A DNA stretch of 64,000 nucleotides from assembly GCA_007674295.1 (NCBI GenBank), contig CM017447.1, positions 1 to 64,000 on the forward strand, given 5' to 3'. Below the pieces are notes generated by a model. It had not been told where the DNA came from and ran no database searches. It worked only from the letters and a program-made list of their open reading frames with translations. This document shows positions 1 through 10,951 of the stretch, piece by piece; the first letter of the stretch is position 1; every line of letters begins with the position of its first letter. The translations under genes were made by a program, and so were the position numbers. Source of the DNA: Antonospora locustae. Lineage: Eukaryota > Microsporidia.

Positions 1-1096
1 TGATATGTCCTTCGTCTCCATCAGCACCTCCACCAGTCGCTGCACTTCTCTCTGTCTCTGTACTCCTCGCTCACCTCCACTCTCAGAATCCAGTCTTCTG
101 TCCCGTTCTCTCTTCGATCTTATTGCTATGACTCGCCGAAGATCGAGTGTCTTTCTCTTCTCGTCCACTGTCAAATGCATTCCGTGCTCCTCTGCATACA
201 GTCTCAGAAGGTGTTTGTGTACAAAAAGATGTTGTCTGTTTTGGGATCTGCCACAAGCTCTTTTCCGATCTCCTCGATGTCTCCTATTGCTGCCTCTCTG
301 TTGTCTTCCTTTGTCTTCTTTTTCACAGACAGTCGTCGAAGATTCTGCATGCATAACAAGAAGATGTTCCAATAGCCTTCTGCCCACTGACTTTTCTTCT
401 TTTCTGGACACCCTGATCTCTTCTATTGCTGATTTCTGCCTTGCTCTCTTGTGGTCTTCCATTGTCTTTCTTGCCAGCTTGTCATAGCACGCCCATTCCC
501 ACTCTTTTCGTATGCCCAGGTAATCCATCACATGCAGAATATCCACCATGTCGCTTGCATTCACTTTCTCCTGCTCCTTTCCCATCATTATGTTGCATGT
601 CTTCTCAAAGATATTTCTTTCACACACGATCTCGTAAGTCTTCCTTTCCCACCTTGTTCCTGTATTTTTGTATTCAGGCACATGCAGCATGTCGACTTTC
701 CCTGTGCTCTGGTATGCCATTGCATGCAGAATCGCCTCCACCTCCTCGCCGTCGACCTTGCTCTGCTGTCCTCCAAGCATCTTGGACTGCCTCGGCAAAC
801 TTGTCTCTGTCCCACTGAACCTCCACTGCACCTCTTGTGTCGTGCATGTGTGCACTTTCTGTGTCTGTGCTCAGACTGGCCATTGCTCTCAGAATCGTCT
901 CCATCTCCCTGGCACTTACATGGCTCTGCTGTCCTCCAAGCATCTCAACTGTCCTGTCAAACACATATCTGTCCCATTGAAAACACATGTTGAATCTGTA
1001 TCTTTTCTCTTTGACTACGTTTCTCTTCTCGTCCATAAACTTGACTGCACATAGGCTGTTTTTTATCGTCTGTAAATGTGGTGAAAGTGCTGTCAT
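1..1096 (-). pseudogene. Frameshifted POZ-repeat/LRR family member (copy A), cut by the window edge
   Basis: This is a minus-strand gene relic with a possible ATG at 1096. It reads in one frame to about position 790, then continues open in a second frame to the left edge, so a one-base shift lies near 785-800. The protein contains tandem units of the form W-D-R-x-x-F-x-x-A-V-x-x-L-G-G followed by A-I-L-x-A-M-A-x-x-S-T. After these comes the linker motif LLRLYAEEHGM, which copy B at 2167-3769 and the two intact LRR genes also carry. The LRR part would lie beyond the left edge. Copy A lacks about 40 N-terminal residues found in copy B, and its ATG has no CCC triplet upstream. I read it as a decaying paralogue. 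A sequencing indel at a single site is the alternative. Confidence 0.6.
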
Positions 1097-1260
1097 TCTG
1101 CCGTGTGTCCTGTCACTTCATTCGTGCACACATCTCCGCAGACTCGATGATGCACCTAGCAGTCTGTCTCTCTTTGAACTGAGGTTGACAGTGCGTGTGG
1201 ATACTCGTGCTAGAATGTGACAGATGTAGAAAGATCCTTTATTTGTTCATTCGCCTGGTG
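1..1260. repeat. Diverged segmental duplication, unit A (partner about 2623-3990)
   Basis: Position 1 aligns with about 2623, and the similarity runs through the coding part into the 5' flank near 1260/3990. Long stretches differ only by scattered substitutions. Indels include an absence of about 120 bases near the 5' coding end of unit A. Unit A is the more decayed copy. Confidence 0.6.
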
Positions 1261-2166
1261 CTGCTGTTGCCCCTGTGTCCACGCCTTTTCGAACGTGCTT
1301 CTTCTCTGCTGTCCATGCTGTCAGCTTGCATGACCGTTTAGAGTATTGTGGTAACGTTTGTGTCAAATCATCCGTTTTTCCTCAGGACTTTCCACAAACT
1401 CTCTTTTAGTTGTTCTGTGCTTTTCTCGGGTTCTCTGTGGGTTCTTGTGCACTGTATCTCTCTTCTGCATACTCTTCTCGCCCAGCCTTCTCGTGTCCTT
1501 GTTGATCTCCTAGGCCACCTTCCCTATTCTTCCAAGGAATGCGGTATATGAGTGAGGAGAATGTTTTGTCAAGAAACCATGTCGAGGCGACAGGTAAGCC
1601 GAGTCGCAAACACGGTGCGAAGAGAACGGGCCACAAGTTCAGGTGGCATGACGATGTTCTCTGCAAAGTGCTCATCGGACACCGCCTGGAGACCTTTTCG
1701 GCTCGAACGCAGCAGCTATCTCTAGTGCACAGAATACACGAGGCGGCCGCTAGGCTGGAAAGAGAGACATGCACTGGCACCCCGCACGGACACTGCCATG
1801 ACAACACGCGGCTCAAAGCTGCAGACAATGGGTCACAATATGCGTCTGCAGAGCCGGTGCAACAAGACGGGACAGAGTGCATTCAGATACTCGTGTGACT
1901 CTGCCTGAGCGGTCTCTGTCTGACGTGCAATCCTTTGGCTGTGTGAAAAGAGATATATGGGCTGCGTTTATTAGGGCTCTGGTTTAGCTACCACTCGGTC
2001 CAGCGCATCCATGCCTGCTGTTGGCCATGCATCTCCTCCTCGCTGGCGGTTGTCGCCAGCTACAGACACAGAGCAACATCCAGACACTTGGCTGATTGCC
2101 ACACAATGCCTTTTCGAACGGCTGTCCCGGCATCACTTATTGTATTTTGTCTTTTGACATGCTATC
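1097..2166. other. Gene-free stretch between copies A and B
   Basis: I see no supportable gene. The first 160 bases match the upstream flank of copy B (about 3830-3990), for example the shared string ACTCGATGATG at about 1140 and 3839. The duplication that made A and B therefore included flanking DNA. Open frames at 1406-1882 (minus) and 1539-1898 (plus) overlap each other and show no recognisable motif. Confidence 0.5.
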
Positions 2167-3769
2167 TTAGTATATGCGATATCTGAGTCTTGCAAGGTAT
2201 CTCGAAAACTGCTCTTCTTGTATCTTACAGCCCCTTGTGTTCAGCCTCTTAAGCTTTGTCATTCTTCCTATTGTTATCCAATCTATTTCGATCAGGTTTT
2301 CGTATTCTGAAACATTCAGCTCCACAAGGTCCAGCTTCTGCATGTGCTTTGCGATGCTTCCTGCTTGAAGATTACAACGACTCATGTTCAGTCTCTTGAT
2401 ACTTGTTATCTCTCCTATTGTCTTCCAGTCTTTGTCGCTTAGATGGTTTTCTGAAACACCCAGCTCCACGACATTGTTCTTCAGCTTCCGCATGTGCTGT
2501 GCGATCGCTCCTGGCTCTACTTTACTGCTCTTTATTCTCAGCTCCGTCTTCTTTGCCTTGGAAATGATCCTCTCCACCATTATCTTGTCTTCTGGCTTCC
2601 ACTCCTCTACGTCCACCCTGACTGCTGTGTCCATCACCTCCATCAGCACCTCTGCCACTCGCTGCACCTCTGTCTGTCTTCTGTACTCGTCGCTCACCTC
2701 CAATCTCAGCTCCCAGTCTTCTGTTCTGTTCTCTCTCTGCTCTTTCTTGCTATTAGTGCGCCAAAGATCGAGTGTCTTTCTCTTCTCGTCCACCGTCAAA
2801 CGCATTCCGTGCTCCTCTGCATACAGCCTCAGAAGGTGCTGCGTGTACAGCAAGAAGCTTTGTGGCTTTATGTTCTCTTTCACCGCTTTTTTCCCTGAAC
2901 TTCTTGATGTACTCTACTGCTGTCTCTTTGCAGTCATCTGTTGTCTTTCTTTCCACATGCAGCCCCAGAAGATTCTGCACATGCGACAACAAAAATTTCC
3001 ATAGCATTGCTGCTTTCTTTATGAACATCTCGATGGATCCTGCTGCCTCTTTGTAGTCTTCCATTGTCTTTCTTGCCAGCTTGCCATAGCACGCCTCTTC
3101 CCACTCCTTTTGTATGCCCAGATAATCCATCAGATGCACAATCTCCACTATCTCGTCTGCATTCACTTTGTACTGTTCCTTTCCGACCAGTATGCTGTAT
3201 GCCTTATCAAAGATCTCTATGTCCCACGCGATCTCGTAACTCCCCCCGCTATGCTTTGCTACTGCCTCCATATAGCCAGACACCTGCAGAATGTCGATTT
3301 TGTCTGTGCTCTGGTAGGCCATTGCATGCAGAATCGCCTCCATCTCCTCAGCATTGACGTTGCTCTGCAGTCTTCCTCCATGAGTTCGGACTGCCCTGTC
3401 AAACACCTCTCTGTTCCATAGAATCTCCGCTGCACCTCTTGTGTCGTGCATGTGTGCACTCTCTGTGTCTGTGCTCTGACCGGCCATTGCTCTCAGAATC
3501 GCCTTCATCTTCTCAGCATCGATACAGCTCTGCAGTCCTCCAAGCATCTCGACTGCCCTGCCAAATGCCTCTCTGTCCCACCGAACACGCATGTCGAATC
3601 TGTATCTTTTCTCCTCAACAAATTCTCCGTTATCGTCCAAAAACTTGACTGCACGCTCGTTGGAGATGCACACTGTGAGTGCACTCTCGTCAGGTTGCGC
3701 GCTGCTGTCTCTTGTGCCGAGGCAACACAGCACATGCATTCCCATGCACACCGTCCTCTGCAGATACAT
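2167..3769 (-). pseudogene. POZ-like triple repeat plus LRR protein, split by one frameshift (copy B)
   Basis: The ATG at 3769 is directly preceded by CCC, the microsporidian start signal, so expression is plausible. The first frame (to 2753) encodes a short hydrophobic N-terminus, a strand-like segment (VKFLDDNGEFVEEKRYRF) and three tandem units resembling the second half of a POZ/Skp1 fold (D-x-E-x-F-D-x-A, then A-E-x-M-x-A-I-L-x-A-M). The last unit ends DYLGIQKEWEEACYGKLARK. Near 2887-2892, a run of six T (six A in the mRNA sense), the reading must shift one base to enter the second frame (2167-2883). That frame carries the linker LLRLYAEEHGMRLTVDEKRK and about three leucine-rich repeats. 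With a single lesion this could be a recent pseudogene, an indel error or a slippage gene. The biochemical function is unknown. Confidence 0.6.
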
Positions 3770-3990
3770 GGGCTGCTTCCCTATCGCCTGTAAATGTGGT
3801 AAAGGTACTATTCCTTGGCTTGTGCACACACGTGCACAGACTCGATGATGTACCTAGCAATGCTGTCACTCTTTTTGGACTGCAGTTGTCAGCAAACACA
3901 TTTGACATGTCATACCTCTGTGTGCTTGTGACACCGCACATCCAGAGGTAATGTGGCGTGTAGATGAATTGCCTTTATTTGTTGCATCTG
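2623..3990. repeat. Diverged segmental duplication, unit B (partner 1-1260)
   Basis: This is the second unit of the tandem duplication described for 1-1260. The matching region includes the CTTTATTTGTT motif about 150 bases upstream of both genes (near 1230 and 3970). Confidence 0.6.
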
Positions 3991-4388
3991 CGCGAACAAC
4001 TGCTATCATGTCGATGTGTGTTACACGAGCATTGACGAATCATCGTCCATTTCTTTTGCAGTAACCGTTGATTGAGACAAACTCTACGTCAGAAAATCGG
4101 ACAAGCCACGTGTGCTTTCACTTGTGTTGCAGTGGTTCTCAGTTTGCGTTCCTCGTGTGTTACAACAACGCCGCCTGCAGCGATATTTCTGCTGGTCTCA
4201 CTCTGTCCTTGTGCGGTTGATTGTTTGGCTTTCCGAAGGGGCGCTCGCACTCTGTCCTAATGTATGCACAGCAGCTGTGGGTGCTCTGTATTCTGTCCGA
4301 TGCACTTGTGGTCTCAAGATGTGCACACAGAAACGTCTCCGTCGAGTCCTCTCCGTTCTGTGCCACTTGGTCCAAGCACCCCTGCACT
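3830..4388. other. Gene-free stretch upstream of copy B
   Basis: The first 160 bases are the duplicated flank of copy B. The remainder contains only overlapping open frames without motifs. I see no supportable gene, RNA or repeat. Confidence 0.4.
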
Positions 4389-6009
4389 TCAGCGCGGCTG
4401 TCTCGCGGCCTCTGCGCTGCTTGCGACGCGTGTCTCCGCTGCAGAGCTGACGCGTATGTGTCTTTGTTTGTCTTCGTGCTCTTTCTTCTCGGTTGGCAAC
4501 CTGTAGTGCTCTTTGTGAGTGAGCACCATCTGCATGCGCGCAGTACTCGTTGCAAACAGCTTGCGCACTATGTAGCCGCGAGCATGAGTGTCCCTGAGCA
4601 AAGCTTGCTCTGCAGCTTCTGCACCAGGTGCACGCAGAGTAGAGCTGGCTATCGCTCTCGCATGCACAACATGTCCTGTGGAATACGCGTCGATGTGTGC
4701 ACACGCCTCCAATGGCACCATGGTGTGTGCAACTGCATATTGTGCCTCCACATACAATGTCTGCTCCGAGGACAGACGACCCGCACACAGGTGCATGCAT
4801 GTCCACTGCAAGATACATGCCCTCTGGACTCTTTTGGCAAGTCCCGGGTCCTCTGGCATTCTGTGCCAAAGAGGTCGCAGCAGTGCTTGCAGAATGGAAG
4901 CCCCACTTATCTGCTGCCCGAGAAATCGATAGGGCGCAGAGGGACGAGCGTGTCCATTGTTTGGCGATCACGGGCTCGCATCGTTGCAGAAGCACGCCAG
5001 TGTGGCTGCCTCGACGTTTTCCATCAGGTCCGACGGCACAAAGCTTGCTGCCCCTCCGTCGGAAAGAAGCACTGCTTCTAGCAGGAATCGGACTTCTTTT
5101 TGACACTTTGCGGCTTCGAAACAGTTCTCCATACAGTGTGAACACTGCTTCATCGGAGTGTGTGCCTGACCGAACGACAGTGCAAGAGCGTGGCTTGTGA
5201 GCAAGGATTCTCTGCTCCTGCGGCTGTGCTTGCACCTTGGTTCTGTTGTACATCTCTTCGGGCAACTTGAACGTCTCTGCACAAGAACAGCTTGCGAATG
5301 CCCAAGCAGCATTCTGGCCAAGACGCCTCAACAGACGCACCGTGGCTCGTGCATGTGCCCAACGCCAGAGCACGATGTCCCTGTGCAAGTCCAGGCAGTT
5401 GTTGTGTGTTTGTGCTCTCACGTGCTGTCTGCTGGGCTCGGTACAGGTAGGATGCCTGCATGTCCTCTGCATGTGTCCTTGGCACTTCACTGGTGAGAAA
5501 GTGCTCTGTGTGCACGCTGCTGTAGCATCGAAAAGAGGCTGTGTGTTCGTCGTCGTACTCAAAGACCTGGCGACATCCATGCGGCGAAAAAGCAATAGCA
5601 CGTTTCAAATCAGATGCACATGCTCACAGTCCCTCCAACATTGTTCTGCCAATGACAATTTGTCTGGCTTCTGCCCACAAGCACACTGTGCTTCTGCACA
5701 AGGCCGTGGACAAAGGCTGTTTTGACATTTGCGTCCTTCTTCTGATAGCAGCAGCGCATGCGGGCTTCTCTGCAAGCACCAGACACGCCCTATGTGTGAG
5801 CTCTGGTAGAAGTCGCCAAGGCCCTTTCTATGTCTCTGTGCAGCGGCATTGTCTGGAGTCCCACTCTGCTTCTCTGGCTTAGTTGCTGTCTTTGAAAATG
5901 GCTGCAACTGCTGCTTGCAGCCGAGCATCAACAAAGTGGCACAGACAACGATGCACACTTTCTTCACCCGGCCGATTGTCTTGCCCTGGTGGAATGTGCA
6001 TCTGCGCAT
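4389..6009 (-). pseudogene. Possible decayed gene for a secreted Cys-rich protein
   Basis: A minus-strand ATG at 6009 opens 134 codons. They start with basic residues and a hydrophobic stretch (VCIVVCATLLMLGC), as in a signal peptide or signal anchor. Downstream, coding-like pieces appear in different frames: 5150-5608, 4968-5321 (MKQCSHCMENCFEAAK) and 4389-4859 (ARGYIVRKLFATSTARMQ). This pattern fits a gene broken by several frameshifts. A single long frame (4198-5601) also exists but reads as low-complexity Cys/Arg/Ser sequence and is probably accidental. I do not recognise the family. The region lies among other decayed accessory genes, which supports the relic reading, but the evidence is weak. 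Confidence 0.3.
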
Positions 6010-6132
6010 GCACGCTGCATTGACGAAACACAGTGAACAGCTGCTTGTCTTGTCTTCATCTGGCGAAGGCGCATGCTGTCTCTCTGCTTTGTGTGCAGAC
6101 CCTCAGGACAGAGAAGACCGCAAGCAAGCCCC

Positions 6133-6976
6133 ATGATTGTACAGAAGTCGCTTGTGATTCAGTACCTTGCCCTGTCCGCAGCAGAAATGGGGCTTTATGT
6201 CTACTACACATACGACATAATCAAACACTACCACGAACAATATCCGGGCATGGCCATAAACATTCTTTTCGGCGAGCTGTGCATATCTGTAACGCGTGTT
6301 CTCTGTGTCCTGGCTCTGTTCAACACGATTCTAAACGACAGCTTCGAGTCGTTCTACGTCTTCATCGGACTGAAGCTCTCGATTGTTGTTCTGCTGCTCA
6401 TCGACATTCCGCTTTCTCACAGCTTCAGGTACGTGTTCATTTTCTACCTGGTTCCGCTTGTCGCACAGATCGTGTTTGTGGTTGTCAACTACGATGTGAT
6501 CATTCGCAATGCGCTGTGGAAGTACTACAGGTCCGTTGGGTCGTCTCCCACGCTCCAGAACGCACACAACGTAAGTCAAAGCTAACTAGATTCGGACGCT
6601 TCTGCGTGTTGCGCGCTTTATTTTCTACATGTATCTTGTTGTGAGGTTCTGGGTGTTCGTTGTCACATACAGCAGAATGCAGGAGGTCAGACATGTTGCT
6701 CAGTACTTCTACGTTATTGCCCTGCTGGACGCCCTCTGCTGCTTCTACGAGGCCAGAGAGATTGTTCTGTGCAAGCTTGTGTCTCTGGCCCTGACTGCTG
6801 CAATGATAGTGTACATGTCCATCGTCTTTGCATGGTTCATCACTGACTTCACGGAGAACGCGCTGGGTCTTCTCATTCTTGACATCGCAAGGGCGCTGAT
6901 CTACCTCCTCTTCTCGCTTCTTGACTACTTACACTACGGCACAGGCCTGAAGGTGCTGTATGAGGTCGACAGGTAG
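6133..6976 (+). CDS. Multi-pass membrane protein, two exons
   Basis: Two exons, 6133-6570 and 6590-6976, join in frame across a 19-base intron to give 274 residues. The ATG at 6133 is preceded by GCCCC. Unspliced, translation would stop at a TAA inside the intron after the residues NVSQS. The spliced protein is almost entirely hydrophobic, with about four membrane segments per exon (for example LSIVVLLLIDIPL, IVFVVVNYDVII, VSLALTAAMIVYM). Both exons have the same texture of bulky aliphatic and aromatic residues, which independently supports joining them. No transporter signature is visible and I do not recognise the family. It lies between decayed accessory genes and the LRR genes, so it may be lineage-specific. 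Confidence 0.8.
6571..6589 (+). other. 19-base spliceosomal intron
   Basis: The intron reads GTAAGTCAAAGCTAACTAG. It has a perfect GTAAGT donor, and a CTAAC branch-point motif fused to the acceptor TAG, the layout typical of microsporidian introns. It begins exactly at a codon boundary. It contains an in-frame stop, and its removal joins two hydrophobic open frames that otherwise lie in different phases. CUS1/SF3b2 and an LSm6-like protein encoded in this window show that splicing machinery exists. Confidence 0.85.
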
Positions 6977-7243
6977 GTTGCCTGCTGAAGGGCGCTTGAC
7001 TTGAGAGCTGGGAATCAGGCAGTGCTCATCGTGAGTCATAGTCTCCGCGACAACATCTGTCATACGCAGATAGGGTGCCATACATACACAGTAGGACAAC
7101 ATGTGCACCAAAAAATCGCACCTGTAAACAAAGAGACAACTAAATAAACCTTTTAGAAATCCAAATGCGGTCTGAACACATAGGTGTTAAAATAGAGTTG
7201 ATAGGAAAGAGGCATTTATTTTCTAAAGTGTGTTACCTGGGTC

Positions 7244-9589
7244 TTATTTGTCAATGGAAATGCCTTTTGAGCGCAGCTCGTTTATAACTTCTTCGTCTCT
7301 CTTACAGAAACTGAGACCCAGAACACAGAATATTTTCAGGCTTTCAAGCCCCTTAAGTCCAGCAAGACTTCCTGGATCTATCTTACAATAGCTCATGTCT
7401 AGCTTTACAATACTCTTGATCTTCCCGACCTCGTCAATGTCGTATTTTTTCAGCCTGTTATATGAGATGTCCAGCACCCTCAGATTTTCAAGGTCTTTAA
7501 GGTAATGGATGCATCCAGGCTCTATCTTGCAGCCACTAATGTCAAGGTTTATTATGCTTTTGATTTTGCCAATTTCAGCGACATCTTCCTTGTACATCTT
7601 GTTATGCGCAATGTACAGCTCTCTCAGACTTGCCAGAGTCCGGAGGTGCTGAATACCCCCGCGCTCTATTCTGCAATTTCCAATTCCAAGTTTTGTGAGG
7701 TTCCTCATTCTCCCGATCACCTCCATGTCTTCTTTGCTCAGATCACTGCTTGTGGCAAACAACTCTTCTAGACTTTCCAGTCCTTGAAGCTGCTTGGCAC
7801 TTCCAAAATCAACTCGGCAACCACATATATTCAGCTTCACAAGCCCCTTTACCTTTCCAATTTCTACTATGTCATCCATGTTTAAATCGTTGCTTGAGAC
7901 ATTTAACTCCCTCATGCTTTCGAGCCCCCCAATGCCCTGAATACATCCGGGATCCATGATGCAGTTGCTTATATCTAACCTTACTAGGTGTTTCATTCTA
8001 CCAATCACAGAGATGTCATCTTTGCTCAGACAGTTGCTGGAGATGTTCAGTTCTCTTAGTTCTCTCAGTCTTTGTATGCAGTTGAGGCTCCCTGGCACGA
8101 TCTTGCAGTTTCTAATAGTCAGATTTCGGAGGCGTCTTATTTGTCCGACAGCCAACATGTCGTCGCAGTTCAGTTCGTTGTCCGAGACATAGAGCTCTTC
8201 CAGGCCCTTCATCTTACGAAAATGCCAAACACTTCCGGGTTCTATTCCACAGCTGTCCATGCCCAAAAGTCTTAGCGCACTCTTCATTTTCGCAAGTTCC
8301 ATTACATCGCCCATGTCTAGCTTGTTGTAAGAAACATCCAGATCCTTCAAGTTTTTCATTCCCCGAACATACCGAATAGTCCCTGGCTCTATATTGCAGT
8401 CATAAACACGCATCTCTGTGAGGCTCTTTATCTGCACAAGACCTAGAATGTCGTCTCTGCCCAGCTCGTTGTGCGAGGCATGCAGAATCCTCAGGGTTTT
8501 CATTTGCTGAAGAGACTTTACACTTCCTGGATGTATCTTGCAGTCATCTATGCCCAGTCTTACGATTCTCTTCATCTCTGCAATCTCAGACACATCGTTT
8601 TTAGTCAGCTCATTCCCAGACACACAAAAATCTCTCAACTTTTCAAGCTCCTTGAGGTGGCGGATACTTCCGGGGGCTATATTGCAGTAACTTACGTCAA
8701 GACTTTCAAGTCCTTTCATCTTTCCAATGCATACAATAGCGTCAATATCCAGTTCACATTCAGCCAAGTTCAGCTCCTGTACTTCCATCATGTCCACAAA
8801 CCATTTCAGAAGACTAAGATCTTCTTTCCAGCCAGTTTTATCCATAGCATCCTTTGTTACTTTTATCTTATCAATCGACTCTACTTTGTCTATGTGAACG
8901 TGTTGCTGAAGAGCATTCACAGAGTGCAGTGTTGCTGTGTTTCCATCTATTTGCATCATTACTCCATGTGTATCGGCATGTTCCTTCAGAAGTTGCAGCA
9001 CATATGTTTTCGTGTCCAAGAGGCTTCTTTTCGTCTCCATCCTTTTCCTGAAGTTCTCGTCATTTGTTGTCGCCCTGGCCAGCTCTCTGTAGAACTTGGT
9101 CTTTTTACCTCCACTTGCAAGCTTCAGATGCTCAGCAAGGTCGAGGATATCAAAGATAACATCCGTGTCGACCATACATGACAGTGGTGCATCAAAAAGA
9201 GCGGCAGCCATCTCAAATGTTGCGGAGTCGCATGTCAGATCAATGTCTGTGTTGTTAAACCCTTGCTCTATGTGCAGGTGCTTTTCCACACATCTCTTCA
9301 GATACTTGGATATGCGGAATATTGCACTATTCTCGTCGTACTCTCTTGTGACAATGGTGCACCCGTCACTGCTCTTGAAACGCACAGTAATCATAGGGGC
9401 TTCTTGTATCCATTTGTTTTGGTTGTGTCGCGCATCTTCTCCGTCATAAGCCACATTTTGATCTGCACTACTCTTTATGTATGTCTTTTTTCGGCCGTTT
9501 TCCTTATAGGGAAATTGCGCCAGATATGTACTTGCTAGTTAAGATGCGCACGCCATCAGAAAGACTACTGATAATGTCAAGAGTCTCAT
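7244..9589 (-). CDS. POZ-like/LRR protein with signal peptide followed by an in-frame TAA
   Basis: An ATG at 9589 starts a classic signal peptide (MRLLTLSVVFLMACAS). A TAA at 9539-9541 follows immediately, and then the same frame stays open for 764 codons to 7244. Without readthrough, the first in-frame ATG is at 9394 (MITVRFK), which would give a cytosolic protein. The body has a POZ/Skp1-like N-terminal domain (VRFKSSDG, then FEMAAALFD, then DILDLAEHLKL) and a linker (LLKEHADTHGV). It then has ten 48-residue double LRRs with the core C-K-I-x-P-G-S and LRELDVSYN-like strands, and a short C-terminal cap. No frame-compatible splice donor precedes the CTTAACTAG at the stop. The gene is probably a host-directed or surface binding protein. 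Whether it is a nonsense allele, a readthrough gene or carries a sequencing error is open. Confidence 0.7.
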
Positions 9590-10951
9590 GTGTGTCTTAG
9601 TCAAGTGTGTGTGCCGATGCACCTAAAGTGTGTCTGAATAAGAACAATAAGGAACACCACCGCACAGTTAAGTTGGGGTTTTTCTTTACACTTTTGGTGT
9701 ATTTTAGCGTGTTTGCGATAATTATGGTAATATTGCAATCCGTTCTGCAACTCTGAGAGTAAGTTTAATGTAGAAAGACTCTGCAAGACCAGGCAGGCAC
9801 TTTTTTTTGTATTGAAAGAACAAAGAGGGACGTGAGCTGTCAAGTTCCTTTGAGAAAATGCGGGCCGCTGTCCGGTGACAGAAGTGGTGGTGGAAAGGTC
9901 CTCGAGAGCCAAAGCCAAAGTCTAGGAGAAAATGGATAGAGTCAGAAAAGCGATGCGTAAAAACCTCTGGATGATGAGTACATTCATGATGGAACCAATG
10001 ATGGTAAAGTATGAAGACTCTAGACAAAAACAACGTCGAAAGCTTCAATTATAAATGCGGCAAACTCGGTTTACAATAAGGTGTTTTGAGGATCACATTG
10101 TGTCTCATAAAAGTTCCTATGCACATAATGATAGTGTCAAAGATCCTGCAATGCTGAAGAAAGAGAAAACATCATCAACTGCAGTTTTGAAAAAGTTTTT
10201 CAAGAAATGATGGTTCTTGCTCATGTGTACGATGCTGCGGAGTCGCTCAAAAGAATAGCTGTCTCGCACCTTCAAAGTTGTCGGAAACACACGCTGTGTT
10301 TGATACATTACCAGGCACTCTTGTAGTGTGTTATGGCGCAGAGGCTCCTCAGATAGCATGCGTGCGCGAAAAAGCCTCAATGGAATTATCAAAATTTCGG
10401 AACTTGAAAGGCCCTTGTATGTATCAGATTGTCCAAACCTAGTACAGCAGTAGTACAAGTAAGCAGGCTTTAAAAGACGCTAAATAGTAACGCAGCTATG
10501 CATAATAAAGGAAGATACGTTGTCCTGCACTATCCAAGAAAACAGAGGTTTAGACATGTTTTTGTGCAATATGACCACTCTGCTTAGTAAGTGACATTTG
10601 CAATTTTGCAACATGTACTTGTTCAGTATCTCCAATCCCTTATTTTCTTATATCTGCTCTGCATTTCTATGGTTTTGCCATCAATTTTCTGTATCATTTG
10701 AAAAGGCACATGCGGCGACCATTTATACAAAAACATCAACAACAGTTGCTTTTCTCAGCGGGATTCTGCGCTCACCAGAATGCTTATGTTCTTGCAAGCG
10801 TCTATGAGTAATAGCATTGCAATAGGATTAAGCATGCGGCTAGAAAATGGTGAACAGTACAGGTCACGCATACAGAGGCACAGGAAAGACCAAACATTCC
10901 ATCGATAAAATTTTATTGGCTTTGCAGGCGCGCTTTTTGGTCTCTATGAAT
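9590..10951. other. 1.36 kb AT-rich stretch without a clear gene
   Basis: This interval separates the two LRR genes. It contains short minus-strand open frames. The best is an 80-codon frame from an ATG at 10359 to 10117 (MLSEEPLRHNTLQECLVMYQ at its start). It lacks a CCC signal and any known motif, and may be a relic. Frames at 9722-10048 and 9601-9918 start without ATG or overlap each other and are not supported. I recognise no structural RNA. Confidence 0.4.

Noticed and set aside
1539..1898. 119-codon plus-strand frame
   Set aside because: It lacks a CCC signal and any motif, and overlaps an equally long antisense frame.
4198..5601. 467-codon minus-strand frame
   Set aside because: It is Cys/Arg/Ser low-complexity, begins without a CCC signal, and overlaps better coding-like pieces in other frames.
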